64,000 nucleotides of DNA from the NCBI GenBank assembly GCA_002110485.1, contig MOWL01000024.1, forward strand, positions 806,001 to 870,000, in the 5' to 3' direction. This stretch comes from Emergomyces orientalis. Lineage: Eukaryota > Ascomycota > Eurotiomycetes > Onygenales > Ajellomycetaceae. A program made the translations under genes and the position numbers. Each line of letters begins with the position of its first letter. Within the stretch, counting starts at the first letter, position 1. Below are positions 11,952-23,650 of this stretch, piece after piece. Below the pieces are notes generated by a model. That model ran no database searches. It was given only the letters and a program-made list of their open reading frames with translations, and was not told the DNA's origin.

Positions 11952-13311
11952 ATGGAAACGATCCTGAGAGTACCCCAAGACCCTGCAACGAGGAATGATA
12001 GTTCTACTACTTCGGCGTCTAGTGATAGATCTAATCACTCACACACCACTTGTCAAACTGCTTACAGCCATCAACCCGTTTCTATTACTCCCGGGAAAAG
12101 GACTTTTCAAGATGGGGTCGATGGGAGAGAATCGACAGATACTTATGCGTCGACAATATTATCAGAAGCTGAAGAGGACATAAACAACGAGCTGCCTATC
12201 GAACTTGTTGCAGATAGATATGAGGATTTCCCATCAAATGCTATTCCCTCATCTCCACCGAGCTTTGGAGAGCTATTCCCATCCACAAGGCGGCTACTTA
12301 TACGGCACGATGATACTACCATTGATGGAAACATGAACCTACGTATTGACACCATTGCGGTGCAGCCAGGAGGGCGTCAGTGCGAAATCATACTCTTTCA
12401 TCTTCGCATGCACGATTTGCGTAATAGGAAATTCTCGCTTCGACGATATTGCAGAGACTCGGGAAGAGAGGTCTGTCATTCAGCAAGGAAGCTCCATTAC
12501 CCTTCTGCAGAAATGCTCACTGCTCTGCAACGCCCTTTGACCAGTGCTTTCTCCACTCTACGTTCCAAGTCAGATTCGATCAGCCCCACAACAAGCGGCT
12601 TATGGAGACAAGACTCGGGATATAAGTCAGCGACTGAATACCCTGAGAGTGCCGATGGTAGGAGATATTCTATAGAATCTTTATCCCGATGCAAAAGCCC
12701 CGAGCCGACAAATACTATCCAACTCGAGTTCTCCAATTATGCGCATGTCGATGTTAAACGACGAGGCCCAAAAGGCTCCAAACATTACGACTTCGAATAT
12801 TGGAGCACGAGATATCAATGGAAGAGAACCAGCCGAAAGGACGGGGATTCCAAGGAAATCTCGTTTGACCTCTATCACACAGCCAAGTCAAAACTGGTTG
12901 CGCACATTTCACCAGAACCTCTGACTCCACTTGAAGCTCTGGAAGAAAAGAGCAAGGGCGGCTGGATTCCGCCTTGCTCTTTGTGGATCAGTGACCCTTC
13001 ATTATATGAAAGTATGAAAGATGTTGCTGAGTAAGTTGTTTACCTACCACTTGACAACATCTGGGGTAGATATTCTAACATTTGGCGGTAGTGTCATCGT
13101 CGCCACTGGGCTTATTGCGTTGGTGGACGACAGCATCAAACGTCGATGGAATAACAAAAGTTCCTCCCATTCCCACAGTCCGATGACCTCGTCATTCATG
13201 AAAAGTATGGACTCTGTGGCCTCGAACAAAATTATAGAGAAAGTATTCCATCGTCGTGGCTCGACTGGATCCCGACACAACTCATTCCGCCAGATGTTTG
13301 CTCAGGCTTAA
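11952..13311 (+). CDS. Conserved-looking fungal protein of unknown function, possible C-terminal hydrophobic segment
   Basis: Two exons, 11952-13030 and 13092-13311 (61-bp intron, GTAAGT...GGTAG), giving 432 aa. I do not recognise the family. The N-terminal 130 residues are Ser/Thr-rich and look disordered (TTSASSDRSNHSHTT, PSSPPSFGELFPSTRRLLIR). A more ordered part follows: LRIDTIAVQPGGRQCEIILF, then HYDFEYWSTRYQWKRTSRK, SFDLYHTAKSKLVAHISPEP, GGWIPPCSLWISDPSLY. Exon 2 begins with a short hydrophobic stretch, VIVATGLIALVDDS, followed by basic residues (IKRRW), which could be one membrane span, and ends in a Ser/His-rich basic tail. The clean splice, good codon use and ordered blocks argue for a real gene. 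Confidence 0.75.
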
Positions 13312-15790
13312 AATTTTCTTTTCTCGAGCTATATGAGGTTTTGAGTACGACAAACTATTGTATTCATTGCCGCAATATCTCCTCCCATGTATTTGTTATT
13401 ACTGTATTTTTGTTCTTTGCTTTTTATATGATTATTGACGTGGAGCTCTCGGCTTGGTACCACCCCATCATGAATTTTTCTATATTACAGTCGAGAATAA
13501 GATTTTGGCCATGCTAGAAGAGAGCAATCGGGGGCTAGTGTGTGCACTTTACCATGTAAGAAATCATTCCTGCAGTATATCGATGAGGTTGGGTTCATCT
13601 ACGTGGAATGGCGCATTTTCTGCAAACCATCACTTTTCTTTTCTTTTTCTTTTTGTGCAAATCCATTTAGTGTGCAGGCAGGATACGATCATTCTGCAGG
13701 CGGCGGCGTTACAAGGGACACTGACACTACACAGTACATATCAACAAACATGTGCTGGACCACAGCGGGAGCTGCCGGGACCGCTGGAATGGGCAGCATT
13801 TGGGGATGAACAGGTCCTTTTTACGATGAAACGTGGCTGGAATTATATTTTGTTTTTGCTAAGTTCATGCAGCTTGTTTTGTCCTATTTTTGGAGGCATC
13901 CTAAAACCATGTCTATGTATACTGCAGCGTTTCCGTAGTTATTCGCTCCCTTGTTGATATTGAATATCTATTTTTTGGTGTATTTACATCCTATAGTCCT
14001 CCCTTAACCAGCAAACAATTGGGCATTCATGGCATTATTCTATGGAGGGGCAATTCGGATGTTCGCAGCGAACCCTAGTTGGACTCTCTTCACTAATCAA
14101 CATTCGCCTTCTTTTGTCTTCAGCTCATCATTATTTCCCAAGTTATTATTATTTTGATTATTTTTGAAGCTAGAATTCGTGTACGCTTGACCATTAACGT
14201 TAGCTCCAGCCTCACCCCACAATCTAGTCCTCATTCGATTTCTATTAATTTTTGATTTTCCCCTTTCTCCTTTGGAGCCATTCCATCAATCAATTCCAAG
14301 GTTCCATTTTTGCGCGTTCTCTGCGGAGTGTCGAGCTGACAATGCAGGTATGAGTGCCCAACCTCCGCTTCATCAAGCAAAAAGTGGCGAATCACGACAG
14401 CAAGAAAGCCCAGAACGGCCCTGGAGGTCATCGACAACAAGCAACAGGCTATCTCCCTTCCAACCCCCCAGCTGGTGCCGCGTTTTTGCTGCACGTCGGC
14501 CTTGCTGGAAAGCACGTTAAATCCCCATTATCTGGCTTTCTACTTGCTGACATCCCCAATAAACCTAACTACCCCTCCATGTTCAGGCTTCCCCACTGTT
14601 CTATTCTCCTCAGTGCTCATTCCATATCCGTCCAGCAGCACACGCTGGAGAACTGAAGCCCTGCTTTAATTTTTTAATTTTTTAATTTTATTCCCTCACG
14701 AGTCTGCCAGGTCGACCGGAAGCGAAGGACACTCAATCTTTTTTTTTTTTTTTTTTTTTTTTTGGCCACCAGCTTACCCCCCTCCTTCGGCGCTTTCATG
14801 CCTCACCAGCTCCTACGTTGTTCGTGCTTTTCAAAGGCTCGACTTCTCTAATTTTTATTTTTGATGAGCTGGCAAGTCTTTGCTGGGTTTGTCGATTGAC
14901 TGCCGCTGCCCAACCGCCTGGTTCAGCAGCCTGTCTCATTTAAGTTCAGCACTCGTGTGCTTGATACTATCTTCAATTTACAAGGCGTGAAGGGAGCTGA
15001 GATGCCCCATCTCGAGCTTTCCAAGCGCACCCATGACAGGCCAGGCTTTTGTGCATTCCGAAACCCCCCTCATAGCTCCATCTCAGTTGTTTCGAGGGGC
15101 CTGACTCGTTGTCCCTTTGCCAATCCACTTACAAATCCCATGTCATTTAACATCCCATTTGGGAGAGCTGCTTTTCTGTCTCCGGGACGCATAAGTTAAT
15201 CAGCCACCTAGTTCCTGAAGTTTAACCCGGAATCTAATGGGAAGCGCAGGCAGCGGGCCGTTCCATCAGCCTCCTCCTAGGATCAATGGGCTCTCTCCAT
15301 GTCACTCAAGCTGGCTCGATAAATGCTAGAGTGTGTGGGAGGGAAAATGTGGAAATTAATTGAACACACCGGTCACCTTGACTCAATCTTGCATAAGTCT
15401 ATCCCATCCAAAGTGACTGGTTAGGCTCCATCACGGCTCTTGCAGGATATGATGAATTTTATAGGCGGTCATTGATTTGGTTTGCCATTTCTCCTCTCCA
15501 CCCCCATTCCTTTATATTCTGATATTCAACTCTCCTTGCTCTCTGGTTTTTTTCCCTCCCCGTCGTCAATAAAATAATTTTCTGTTTCTGCTTAGAAAAT
15601 ACTTTCTTATTCCCTCCCATCAAATATATTATAATATCTGTCTTCCCTTCAACAAGGTGGCACTTTGCTACTTCTCGTTTCTCCTGTATACAATCATCCA
15701 AGCCTCTACGATCACACTTACCGTCACTATTATCTCATCGCGATAAAAGCTCCCTACTACCTTTATACACTCAGAAACAAGAATTCAACA
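13312..15790. other. Long intergenic region / probable long 5' leader of the dsRBD gene
   Basis: 2.5 kb without a convincing gene. It is rich in pyrimidine tracts, with TTTTTTAA repeats at 14667-14690 and a long T-run at 14739-14763. Short ORFs on both strands overlap each other and have no recognisable content. The pyrimidine-rich 15480-15790 part looks like a fungal core promoter and 5' UTR. Confidence 0.45.
14739..14763. repeat. Poly-T tract (25 bp)
   Basis: An uninterrupted run of 25 T inside the intergenic region; a candidate nucleosome-excluding tract, and its exact length is prone to sequencing error. Confidence 0.9.
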
Positions 15791-16476
15791 ATGGCTAGCC
15801 TTACCACCGCCAATCCTGCTGCTGCCCGCACTAATGGCGCTCAACGTGTAACATGGCAGGAGAAGCTTCAAGGTCCGACATGTCCTTGAAAAATTGAAAC
15901 CCTCGCATTGTCCAAGTACTAAATTTTCCGAAGAACACTGCAGGGTAACCCACATGCAGGCTCCAGTTTTCAATCTTATGTCAGACCGTCGAGGTAGCTC
16001 CCCTATCATTCCTTGCCTCTAGCCTTCCTTTTGCCCAAGAAAATCGGTGCCCCGGCATGCTTCGCCGTCAACTCCCTGACCTAGGGTTTTTCGGGAATAT
16101 ATTCAATACATTTCCCAAATGTATCTTTATTGCTCTGATTCTATAAAATGAGAAGCAAAAAGAGAGACGAAAGACGAAAGAAAACAGCCCATAAAACATC
16201 TTTGAGCAAGTCAAATCAACTACTGACCCTTTCATCTCTACGTCTATCGCTTCCCCAGGCGGCCGCACGGCATGGTCTAGCACCGTTACAATTCAGGGCA
16301 CAAGCTTCGCTGCCCGCTATTTCTATGACGGCCAGAACACCAACAATGCCAAGGAGGATGCGGCAGAGGTCGCTCTCACGGCCCTACGCTCCCAGGGAAG
16401 CCCTCCCACCACCTCATTCCCGGGGCAGTTGTACGCACAGAGTCAAGCTGCCAATTCGTACGGCCGATGGAACTAA
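15791..16476 (+). CDS. Small double-stranded-RNA-binding-motif protein
   Basis: Rebuilt from three exons, 15791-15872, 15934-15993 and 16259-16476, giving 119 aa. Intron 1 has an unusual donor (GTCCGA) but a good branch point (GTACTAAAT); intron 2 is 265 bp. The joined protein runs MASLTTANPAAARTNGAQRV, then WQEKLQEHC (helix 1), APVFNLMSDRRGGRTAWSST and VTIQGTSFAARYFYDG (three strands), and NNAKEDAAEVALTALRS (helix 2). This is the alpha-beta-beta-beta-alpha order of a dsRBD, with the AKEDAAEVAL helix in place of the usual K-K-x-A-x-x-x-A-A pattern. It holds a single domain and nothing catalytic, so an accessory role in RNA handling is the most that can be inferred. The exon 1/2 junction is the least certain part. 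Confidence 0.75.
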
Positions 16477-18814
16477 CCAGGATGCGTAGTACTCGTTTGC
16501 CGCTATTTGCTTTTGGCTCAGGATGGGGCATGAAGTTTTAGCACTCCATGTTAAACGTCACCTCAATCTTGAATGATATTTTGGACTGTGTTCTTGTTTA
16601 CCTTGACCTCTATGCTCCCACCTCATTCGCTCCCGGCCTTTTTGCTGCCCCCGGTATTGGAACCTCATTCAATATCAATATCGCGTTTTAAACCTAGTGC
16701 CTGCTCAGGGTTGCCCCATCTCTGTTTTAATCGATTTTTGATACACCCGAAGCCTACCATGTACTCTTTAAAGGCTGATTTTTTTTTGCTTCTTTTGCTC
16801 TCTCTCAATATCTATCCCTTGAAAACTCTTTTTTCACGCCCTTTTTTTTTTCTTTTTCTCTTTCTTCTTTTTTTGCTGCTCTTATACCCTCTATTTTTTC
16901 TCTCATTTCTTCTCATGCTCAGCTTCAAACAAGACAAAGTACCCTGTACGTTGAAGTGGATGTATTTTGTTTACGCAATCAGCTTTACTCCCAGTTTTAG
17001 CATGTTCGGCCTCCGTCCACGTTTGTTGTCAATTTGTCGTTTACTGCCCTCTAATTACCAAAGTGCTCAACGTACTCCCAAATATGAAAACCCAAGGATG
17101 AGGCTTGCTACCAACGGCGAATGGCGAATGAAATATCTAGATATGAAAGAGGCGGATAATGTGGTAAGGGAACTTTCGTCCATTTCCGCCCTTACATTTG
17201 TCTGATGTCAACCATCCCACTTTTTGCATCTCCACCCCCCTTTTTCGCTCCACCTCTTTTGGGTTCCAACATTACCCACGCATACATCCTTAGACTGCGC
17301 GGAATGAAACAGAGCCTTATTGTTTTCATGGCGGCAAAGTTATCGAAGCGCCTTTATCGATTTTGTCTACTATATCCCCTCCATCATTCCCGGTTCCAGA
17401 CCACAGTCATCCCTTCCCTCACACGCTGCGCTTTTTCTTTTTCTTTTTCTTTTTTTTCTTTTGGCTGTTGCCAGATGACATTTTTCTCAGCCTTTTAAAA
17501 ATCTTTTACATAAGCCACCTGCTTGAATCCACATTTTTGATGCTACGTTTCGAACTGCATATTTCTCGTTTTTGCCAGAGTCGTATGGCTTATTTTCGGT
17601 TTCAGATCTATGTTCATGTGTATACTTTGTATAGTTCAGTTCTAGATTGATTTACGGCTGTTTAGTCTGTGTAGTTAAAACGCTCTTGGAAATACGTGAC
17701 AAACGACGATTGATAGGAGTGCCCATTCCTGAGGGAATTGAATCGTGTACATCTCTTCGACCTTTACCCTCTAAATTGCGGGTGGAGTAAACGAAAAGGC
17801 CGTATACGGGATCACCAGCAATTAGTAGAACATGCCCAACTCCGGCAGAGTCGCAAACTAGCCCAAGTTTGCTATTTATGGGTTTCTCGGACTGACACAG
17901 ATATTTTTCTTTTATGTCGTTCAGTTGCCTATTGCTTTCGACGGTACTTATCTTCTCAAGCAAAATCGCGGTAGCGGAAGCGAACAGTTATTATGCATTC
18001 TACAAATGTTTTATTTGGCCATTGATACTACATTTTTATTCAACGGGTAGTGTACAAATGGGACATGAACTGCGGATACATAATAAAATGTAACACACTT
18101 ATATATGGGCTGCATAATATAACGCCATAAACCCAACAGCTGGGAATAATACATCTAATTTCAAACCTCATCGGAAATTGGTGGACATTCGTCATGAAAC
18201 ACATCAGGGCACGAAAGAAATTTTCTGTGTAACCCCCATTCAACAAAATGTCACTTGTAAAGTCTGGAAGTAAACTGGTTGCTCGACCCACTCATTGGCT
18301 CGGCTCGGCTCGAATCGAGAAGTAATCAAGTATTGAACATGTCGGGACTCCCTTTTTTTTTCTTCCCCTTAACCGTAGCCATTGTGCATGTCACACGCAC
18401 GGACAGGCCGTCGCCGTCTCTGTTCCCGTTCCCGCGGGTCCTTCCGCCTCCTACGTGTCTCCTTTTCCTGGATTGAAATGGCCATACTCGTGAAAATATA
18501 AGCATGGTACTTGTGACCATGAGAATGGTGCGACGTGATGATTTAAGGCGTGATGTGTTCATTCTCCATCGCTCAATTAGAGAGTCCAAAGCACCGGGGC
18601 TTTCACACGGTGGTTATGTATTGCGGATATCGCCGAAGAAACAGGTATGCGGAAGTAGTATTAATATGTGATGGCCGAATGGGAGATCTCCAGCACGCAG
18701 AATTCTCCATTCGTGAGATTGCCCGGGACATTTTGTTCTCTGCTTTGAGCTCGAGTTCATTTTGTATTATTTCACGTTTTCCTGTTTTCACCCAGCAGAC
18801 GATGCTCCGCATCC
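16477..18814. other. Intergenic region, T-rich
   Basis: 2.3 kb. 16.57-17.5 kb is strongly T/C-rich on the plus strand, and its long frames (many Phe/Leu/Ser) are compositional artefacts. 17.65-18.8 kb has mixed composition and no recognisable product. No RNA gene was identified. Confidence 0.45.
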
Positions 18815-19306
18815 TCAACCCAACGGTGCCTGGGTATTTCCCGTTTGCTGTGGGCGATATTCATCCAGCTCGATCTTGGTGATATACTGGCCGGGGATAA
18901 CCACTAGTCCGATGTAGCGACTAGTCATATCAGCTTTGACGATCCACGTAGCTGCAGAGTCGTCCTCTCGAGCGAGATTCGCGGGTTCACCCTCCGTGCC
19001 CTGGGAGTTGGCAGGGAGTGGAATGGAGGTGGGATAGCGGTATTCGTGTGTGGTGGATAGAATTATGTTTCGATCCTGTTGGTCGATTGATGGGTGTTAG
19101 GTAGCAATTCACCCGAATCATCGTTTATTTTTAATCTTTTAAGGGGCAAGGATTCGGTTTGTCGCGGGGGGTCCCCAAGAGATTTACGAGCTTACATTGT
19201 CTGTACATTTGAAAGTGCCGACGAATAGTCTTGTGTCCGTCGTATGAATTCTGAGTGTTTTCCCCAGTAAAGATTCGAGGTATTCGACCGCTTGGAAGTT
19301 CTCCAT
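18815..19306 (-). CDS. NAA38: NatC N-terminal acetyltransferase auxiliary subunit Naa38/Mak31 (LSM-like)
   Basis: Two exons on the minus strand, 19306-19196 and 19075-18815, with a 120-bp intron (GTAAGC...CAG), giving 123 aa. Exon 1 is MENFQAVEYLESLLGKTLRI then TTDTRLFVGTFKCTDN, the Sm1 motif; exon 2 starts DRNIILSTTHEYR and ends with the Sm2-like RYIGLVVIPGQYITKIELDE. The pattern G-K-T-x-R-I ... D-x-R-x-x-x-G-x-F-x-C-T-D-x-x-x-N is typical of Naa38 (LSMD1) and not of the spliceosomal LSMs. In NatC it supports Naa30/Naa35 in acetylating Met-hydrophobic N-termini. A LINE begins about 150 bp upstream of the start codon, so the promoter is either very short or inside the repeat. Confidence 0.85.
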
Positions 19307-19439
19307 GGTGTAATTTTCAGCTACTTTGAAGCAATTGGATGGAGATGTTTACCATGCGGTTTATTTGTCAGGCTGGAGGTTGCGCTGAGATCACGTGTTC
19401 CGATCCATGCAGATAATGTTAGATAGGTTTTCTTCCTTG

Positions 19440-22400
19440 CTATCTTCATACCTCTTGCGATGAGCCATCCCGACAGGTATATCGCGATCACGCCGTCCTC
19501 TCTTCGCTCAGTGAAGAAGAGGCCTCTTTCTATCTCTGTAGCTTCCACAGGCTCCTCCCAAGAGCTCCCCCCGGCCCCAACCGACGCGCCCAGAGACGCG
19601 CCCCAGAAAGAACCATCTGCCACCATACAACAGCAGGATAGGCCTGACACCGCCCCAAGCCTCCCCTCCTGGGAGGGATCTACTGCTACTGCTACCCCAA
19701 TAGCTAAGAATCCTACAGACCTGACAGTCTACAAGCTAAGCACACTTCTTGATCATGCAGAAAATGCATTCTCAATTACACTTGCTCAGATTCTTGAATA
19801 CTGTAATCAGATCTCTGTACTAATTGAATCAACACTTCTTCTTTTTGAGACAGCTCATCTTATACAAGACTCTGCACTAAGACAGACTCTCAGCAATGAT
19901 ATTGCTAAAGCTATTCAAGGACATATCTACTTTTAAAAAGACTCTTATTCTAAGATATATGTCTCTTCTATCATATCAAAGAGACAATCTCTAGAAAAGC
20001 TCTCTTAAACTGTTTCTGCAGTTGAACAATCAAACAAGAAATAGATCATATAAGTCTCTAGACTCATTTTTCAAGAATTCACTGACAAACATGTGATGAT
20101 CAGACTAGCAGTAAATCACTCAGCTCAAGACTCAGACTCTCAAGTCATATGAGAAAGAGTCTGCACTTTACTACCAGACTTTATCTGAATCACTGATGTC
20201 TGACACTGTCTCTCAGGCATAATTCTAGCCATCTTCTCCCCAGTCAATGCTGCAGCCATGCTTGAAAGAGTCAGTCAACTCAAGATCTTCATAGAAGACT
20301 GTTATATTAAATAACAAGAGTTCTGAGTCACTTTTATAGTTAGTTCAATCAAAAAGTCTATTTATTATTTCAATGAAAAGAATATTTTCTCAATTTCAGT
20401 TATAGACAACATGCTTCTCTCTGAAATACACAGAGCTGCACATCAGGCATTAATCATGCAATGTAACTGAACAAGAAAATCTCTGAACTCTAATACTGAG
20501 AAAGACTATATCTAAGTCAGAGTTCAGATCTCTGAAGCTTATTTCTTTTCAAACAAATTATGTCTCTTTAGCTGTTCAGTAATGATTAATAGAATTAAAA
20601 AGTCCTTTAAGATTTCATTCTGCAATAGATGTCATGACTTTTACATGGAGAGAAACTGCATGCGCCTCTTACACTGTCAGATCTGCAGTAAACTTGTTTA
20701 TCTAGATGAATATCAATTTTCATCTCAATACTGCAACTGCTGCAGTTCTCACTCTTTCTCTAATATAGAGTGCTCTGCTAAATCAAAAGTAGTCTCAGAT
20801 CAACTAGAACATATCTCTCATAGACAACTATGCAATATTCATGAGACAGACAAGAATATTTTCTCTCTATTATATCAACTTCTCATACAAAAGAAGACTC
20901 ATGAAACTGACTCTCTTATTTAAAGTTATTTCTCTTTATCAGTCTCAAATACTGTTCTAAGTTCACAAGCTAATCAGACAGACTCTTCTACTCAAAGAAG
21001 TTCAAGCAATATCTTAAGTCAGAGCTTCTATCTATGAGTATCAGATCATACTGAAACTCTACACTGATTATTTTCTAAGTCAATATAGATAAATAATTAA
21101 ATGCTCATGATATTGCCCTCTCACTCACAGATGAGAAAGAGTGTGATATTATAGTAATTCAGAAATCATGAATTGTCAATAATCTCTTTACTTATTTTTT
21201 AAAAAATCATTTTTTATATATTCACTTCATCTCTCTCTTCTCAAACTGGCTCAAACGCCCCCGAGTTCTTCTATATATACACCATGACAGAGCTCTAGCA
21301 CCTGTCCAAACTCTAACAGATATATTCAGAGATCTACTCTGTGTCTCTATTAAAATCTTCAGATATAAAAGAGTCAATATCTACAATATCTATAACACTT
21401 CTACTGACTCTACAGACTCAGATCAAGGTTTTCAGAACTTTCTTTATCTCTCTACAGATTTCAACTCTGCTATTGTCTCATGACTTGTTGTAGAGAACTT
21501 CAATATCAGACATGCAGATTGAGACTCTACAACTGATCACAGACTGCAGAATAGAGAAGATCTACTCAATCTAACTCTCTCATAAAATCTATAACTTCTA
21601 AACTTAGTGAACAGCTTCACTCATCAGAGAGAAGAAACTCTCAATCTATTCTTCTATCTAGCTAATATAATCTGCTGTGTTGTTTCAAAGCTGCACTTCA
21701 TCTCAGATCATGAGACTCTACTCACCTCTATAACTAATCTTCAAAACAGATCAATAGTCAACAAAAAACTCAGTCTTGTAACATGCAATGTAGAACATTT
21801 TCTACAGTTTCTCTCTCTGCTTATCTCTCTAACATCTCTGAATATTGAGAAAGAGACTCTAGATCTTGTTAAGTTTTTTCAACAGGCACTATTAGACTCT
21901 TGCCTCTCCACACAAAGTGCTCAAGGTCACCGGGCCCCCTGGTGAACAGACACAGTTAGAGCTGCAAGACACAACTTTCATCAGACTCACAGACTTGATC
22001 TCTGCATTGAAAAACAACAACTCTTTCATAAAAAAATCAGAAAAATCAAGAAAGCCTGGAATTGAAAATAAATTAAAAAAGCATCATCTTTTTCAGAGAT
22101 ATATTAAATTATCAAATGATATAAGTACTGATCTCAAGACCAATTCTTCTCACTAAAACACACAGACAGGACTCTGGAGCAATCCCTCACAGGCAAAGCA
22201 GCCCTGCTTCATGATACTCTTCTAGCTAGACAATTGAACACAGAGAACATCCTCTCTGATACATCAGTTGTTTCAAAACAAGATATTCAATGAGCATCTA
22301 TCACTAAAAATGAAGCCTTCTGCACTATTTGTCAGAACCCCAGCACCTCTCCAGATGCTGACAGGGTCTCAGCTAGATTTCTGAAAACTGCCTGGCCAGC

Positions 22401-23650
22401 TCTAGAAGAGTGCATCACACAACTCTTTCAAAACTGTATCAACAAAGGAATACACCCGCAAGCCTTTAAAAAGATAGAGATAGTTATTATATTAAAAATA
22501 GAAAAACAGAATCATACTCTTTCAAAATTCTATTGCTCAATTGCACTTCTCTCTTGTCTTGAAAAAGAACTTGAATATCTTCTTATCAGATAACTCTCAT
22601 ATCTTGCTATACACTACCAGATTCTAGAAAAAGACCAATGTAGTGCAGTACAGTGTCACTCAGTAACAGATCTTATCACAGCACTGACCTGTGATGTACA
22701 AGAACTCTGAAATCAGAAAAAACTTGCTGAAATTATAATACTAGATATCAAAGACATCTTTGATGAGATTCTGCAAAATCATCTAGTAATCTGACTTAGA
22801 GAGCAGAGCTGACTCATCTGTATTATTAATTGAGTTAAATTTTTTCTTCTTCAAAGAATCACTAGAATTTGACTAGATAATATTCAGTCAGATATTTTTT
22901 CTATTCTCTATGAACTTTCACAGAACTCTTCAGTTTTTTCTATTCTCTTTTTACTCTATCTTGAGCCTCTTCTCTGGCTCTTCAAGGGCTGCTTTGAATA
23001 CACTGATGACATAGCAATTCTAAAAAGTGAAAGAGATCTGAAAGCAGTAGAAGATAAACTTCAAAATGCTCTAAAAAGTATACTGAACTGAAATAATAAT
23101 AACAGTATTCACTTTGACTTGAATAAAACAGAACTATAATATCTATATAGAAAAAGAATCTATACTGAATCTTCACTGCAAGTAGAAGATTGCACTATTA
23201 CTTCAAATGATACTATCAGATGACTTGGAATATTCTTTGACAGAAAACTACAATTTAGAGAACACATTCATCAGATCTATATTAAAATCAGAATAATCAC
23301 TTAACATGTCAAATCTTTTAATGAGATCTTCTTTGAAATCTTAACTCTTCTATTTAGATAGACAGTTTAAGACTGTGTCTTTAGCTCTCTATTTTATAGA
23401 ACAGAAACATGACTCTCTGAACACACATTCAAAGAGTCAGTTAACAAGATACAGATTATCTTTAATCTAGCTGCAAGAGCAGTTCTTTCAGTTTATAAAA
23501 CAACTCTGATTTCAGTTCTTCTTTGGGAATCCGGCTGGGGCCCTGCTTCAGTGTGACTTGAATGAATACATAACAGGCTCACAGTTAGAGTAGCTGCTGT
23601 GAACCTGTCACACTCTCTTCACAGAAGATGATTCATCTCCAAAGCTTCTT
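19440..23650 (+). mobile_element. LINE1: eroded Tad1-like non-LTR retrotransposon
   Basis: ORF1 starts at 19460 (MSHPDRYIAITPSSLRSVKK) and is open to 19936. It then continues through stops to three degenerate zinc knuckles near 20,620-20,800 (CNRCHDF, CQICSK, YCNCCSSHS). ORF2 relics follow: an apurinic endonuclease near 21,450-21,720 (VENFNIRHADWDS, FISDHETL), reverse transcriptase pieces at about 22,300-23,300, and a conserved C-terminal stretch near 23,520 (LLWESGWGPASV). Most stops are TGA where Trp or Arg is expected. The first 230 bp keep many CpG; from about 19,690 on CpG is almost absent. Both ends are approximate and no target-site duplication was found. Confidence 0.8.

Noticed and set aside
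13454..13957. 167-codon plus-strand frame
   Set aside because: No recognisable content, Leu/Phe-rich, overlaps a second frame of similar length; taken as chance.
16573..17650. Long Phe/Leu/Ser-rich plus-strand frames
   Set aside because: The DNA is a T/C-rich tract; the hydrophobic translations follow from composition and have no start context or motif.
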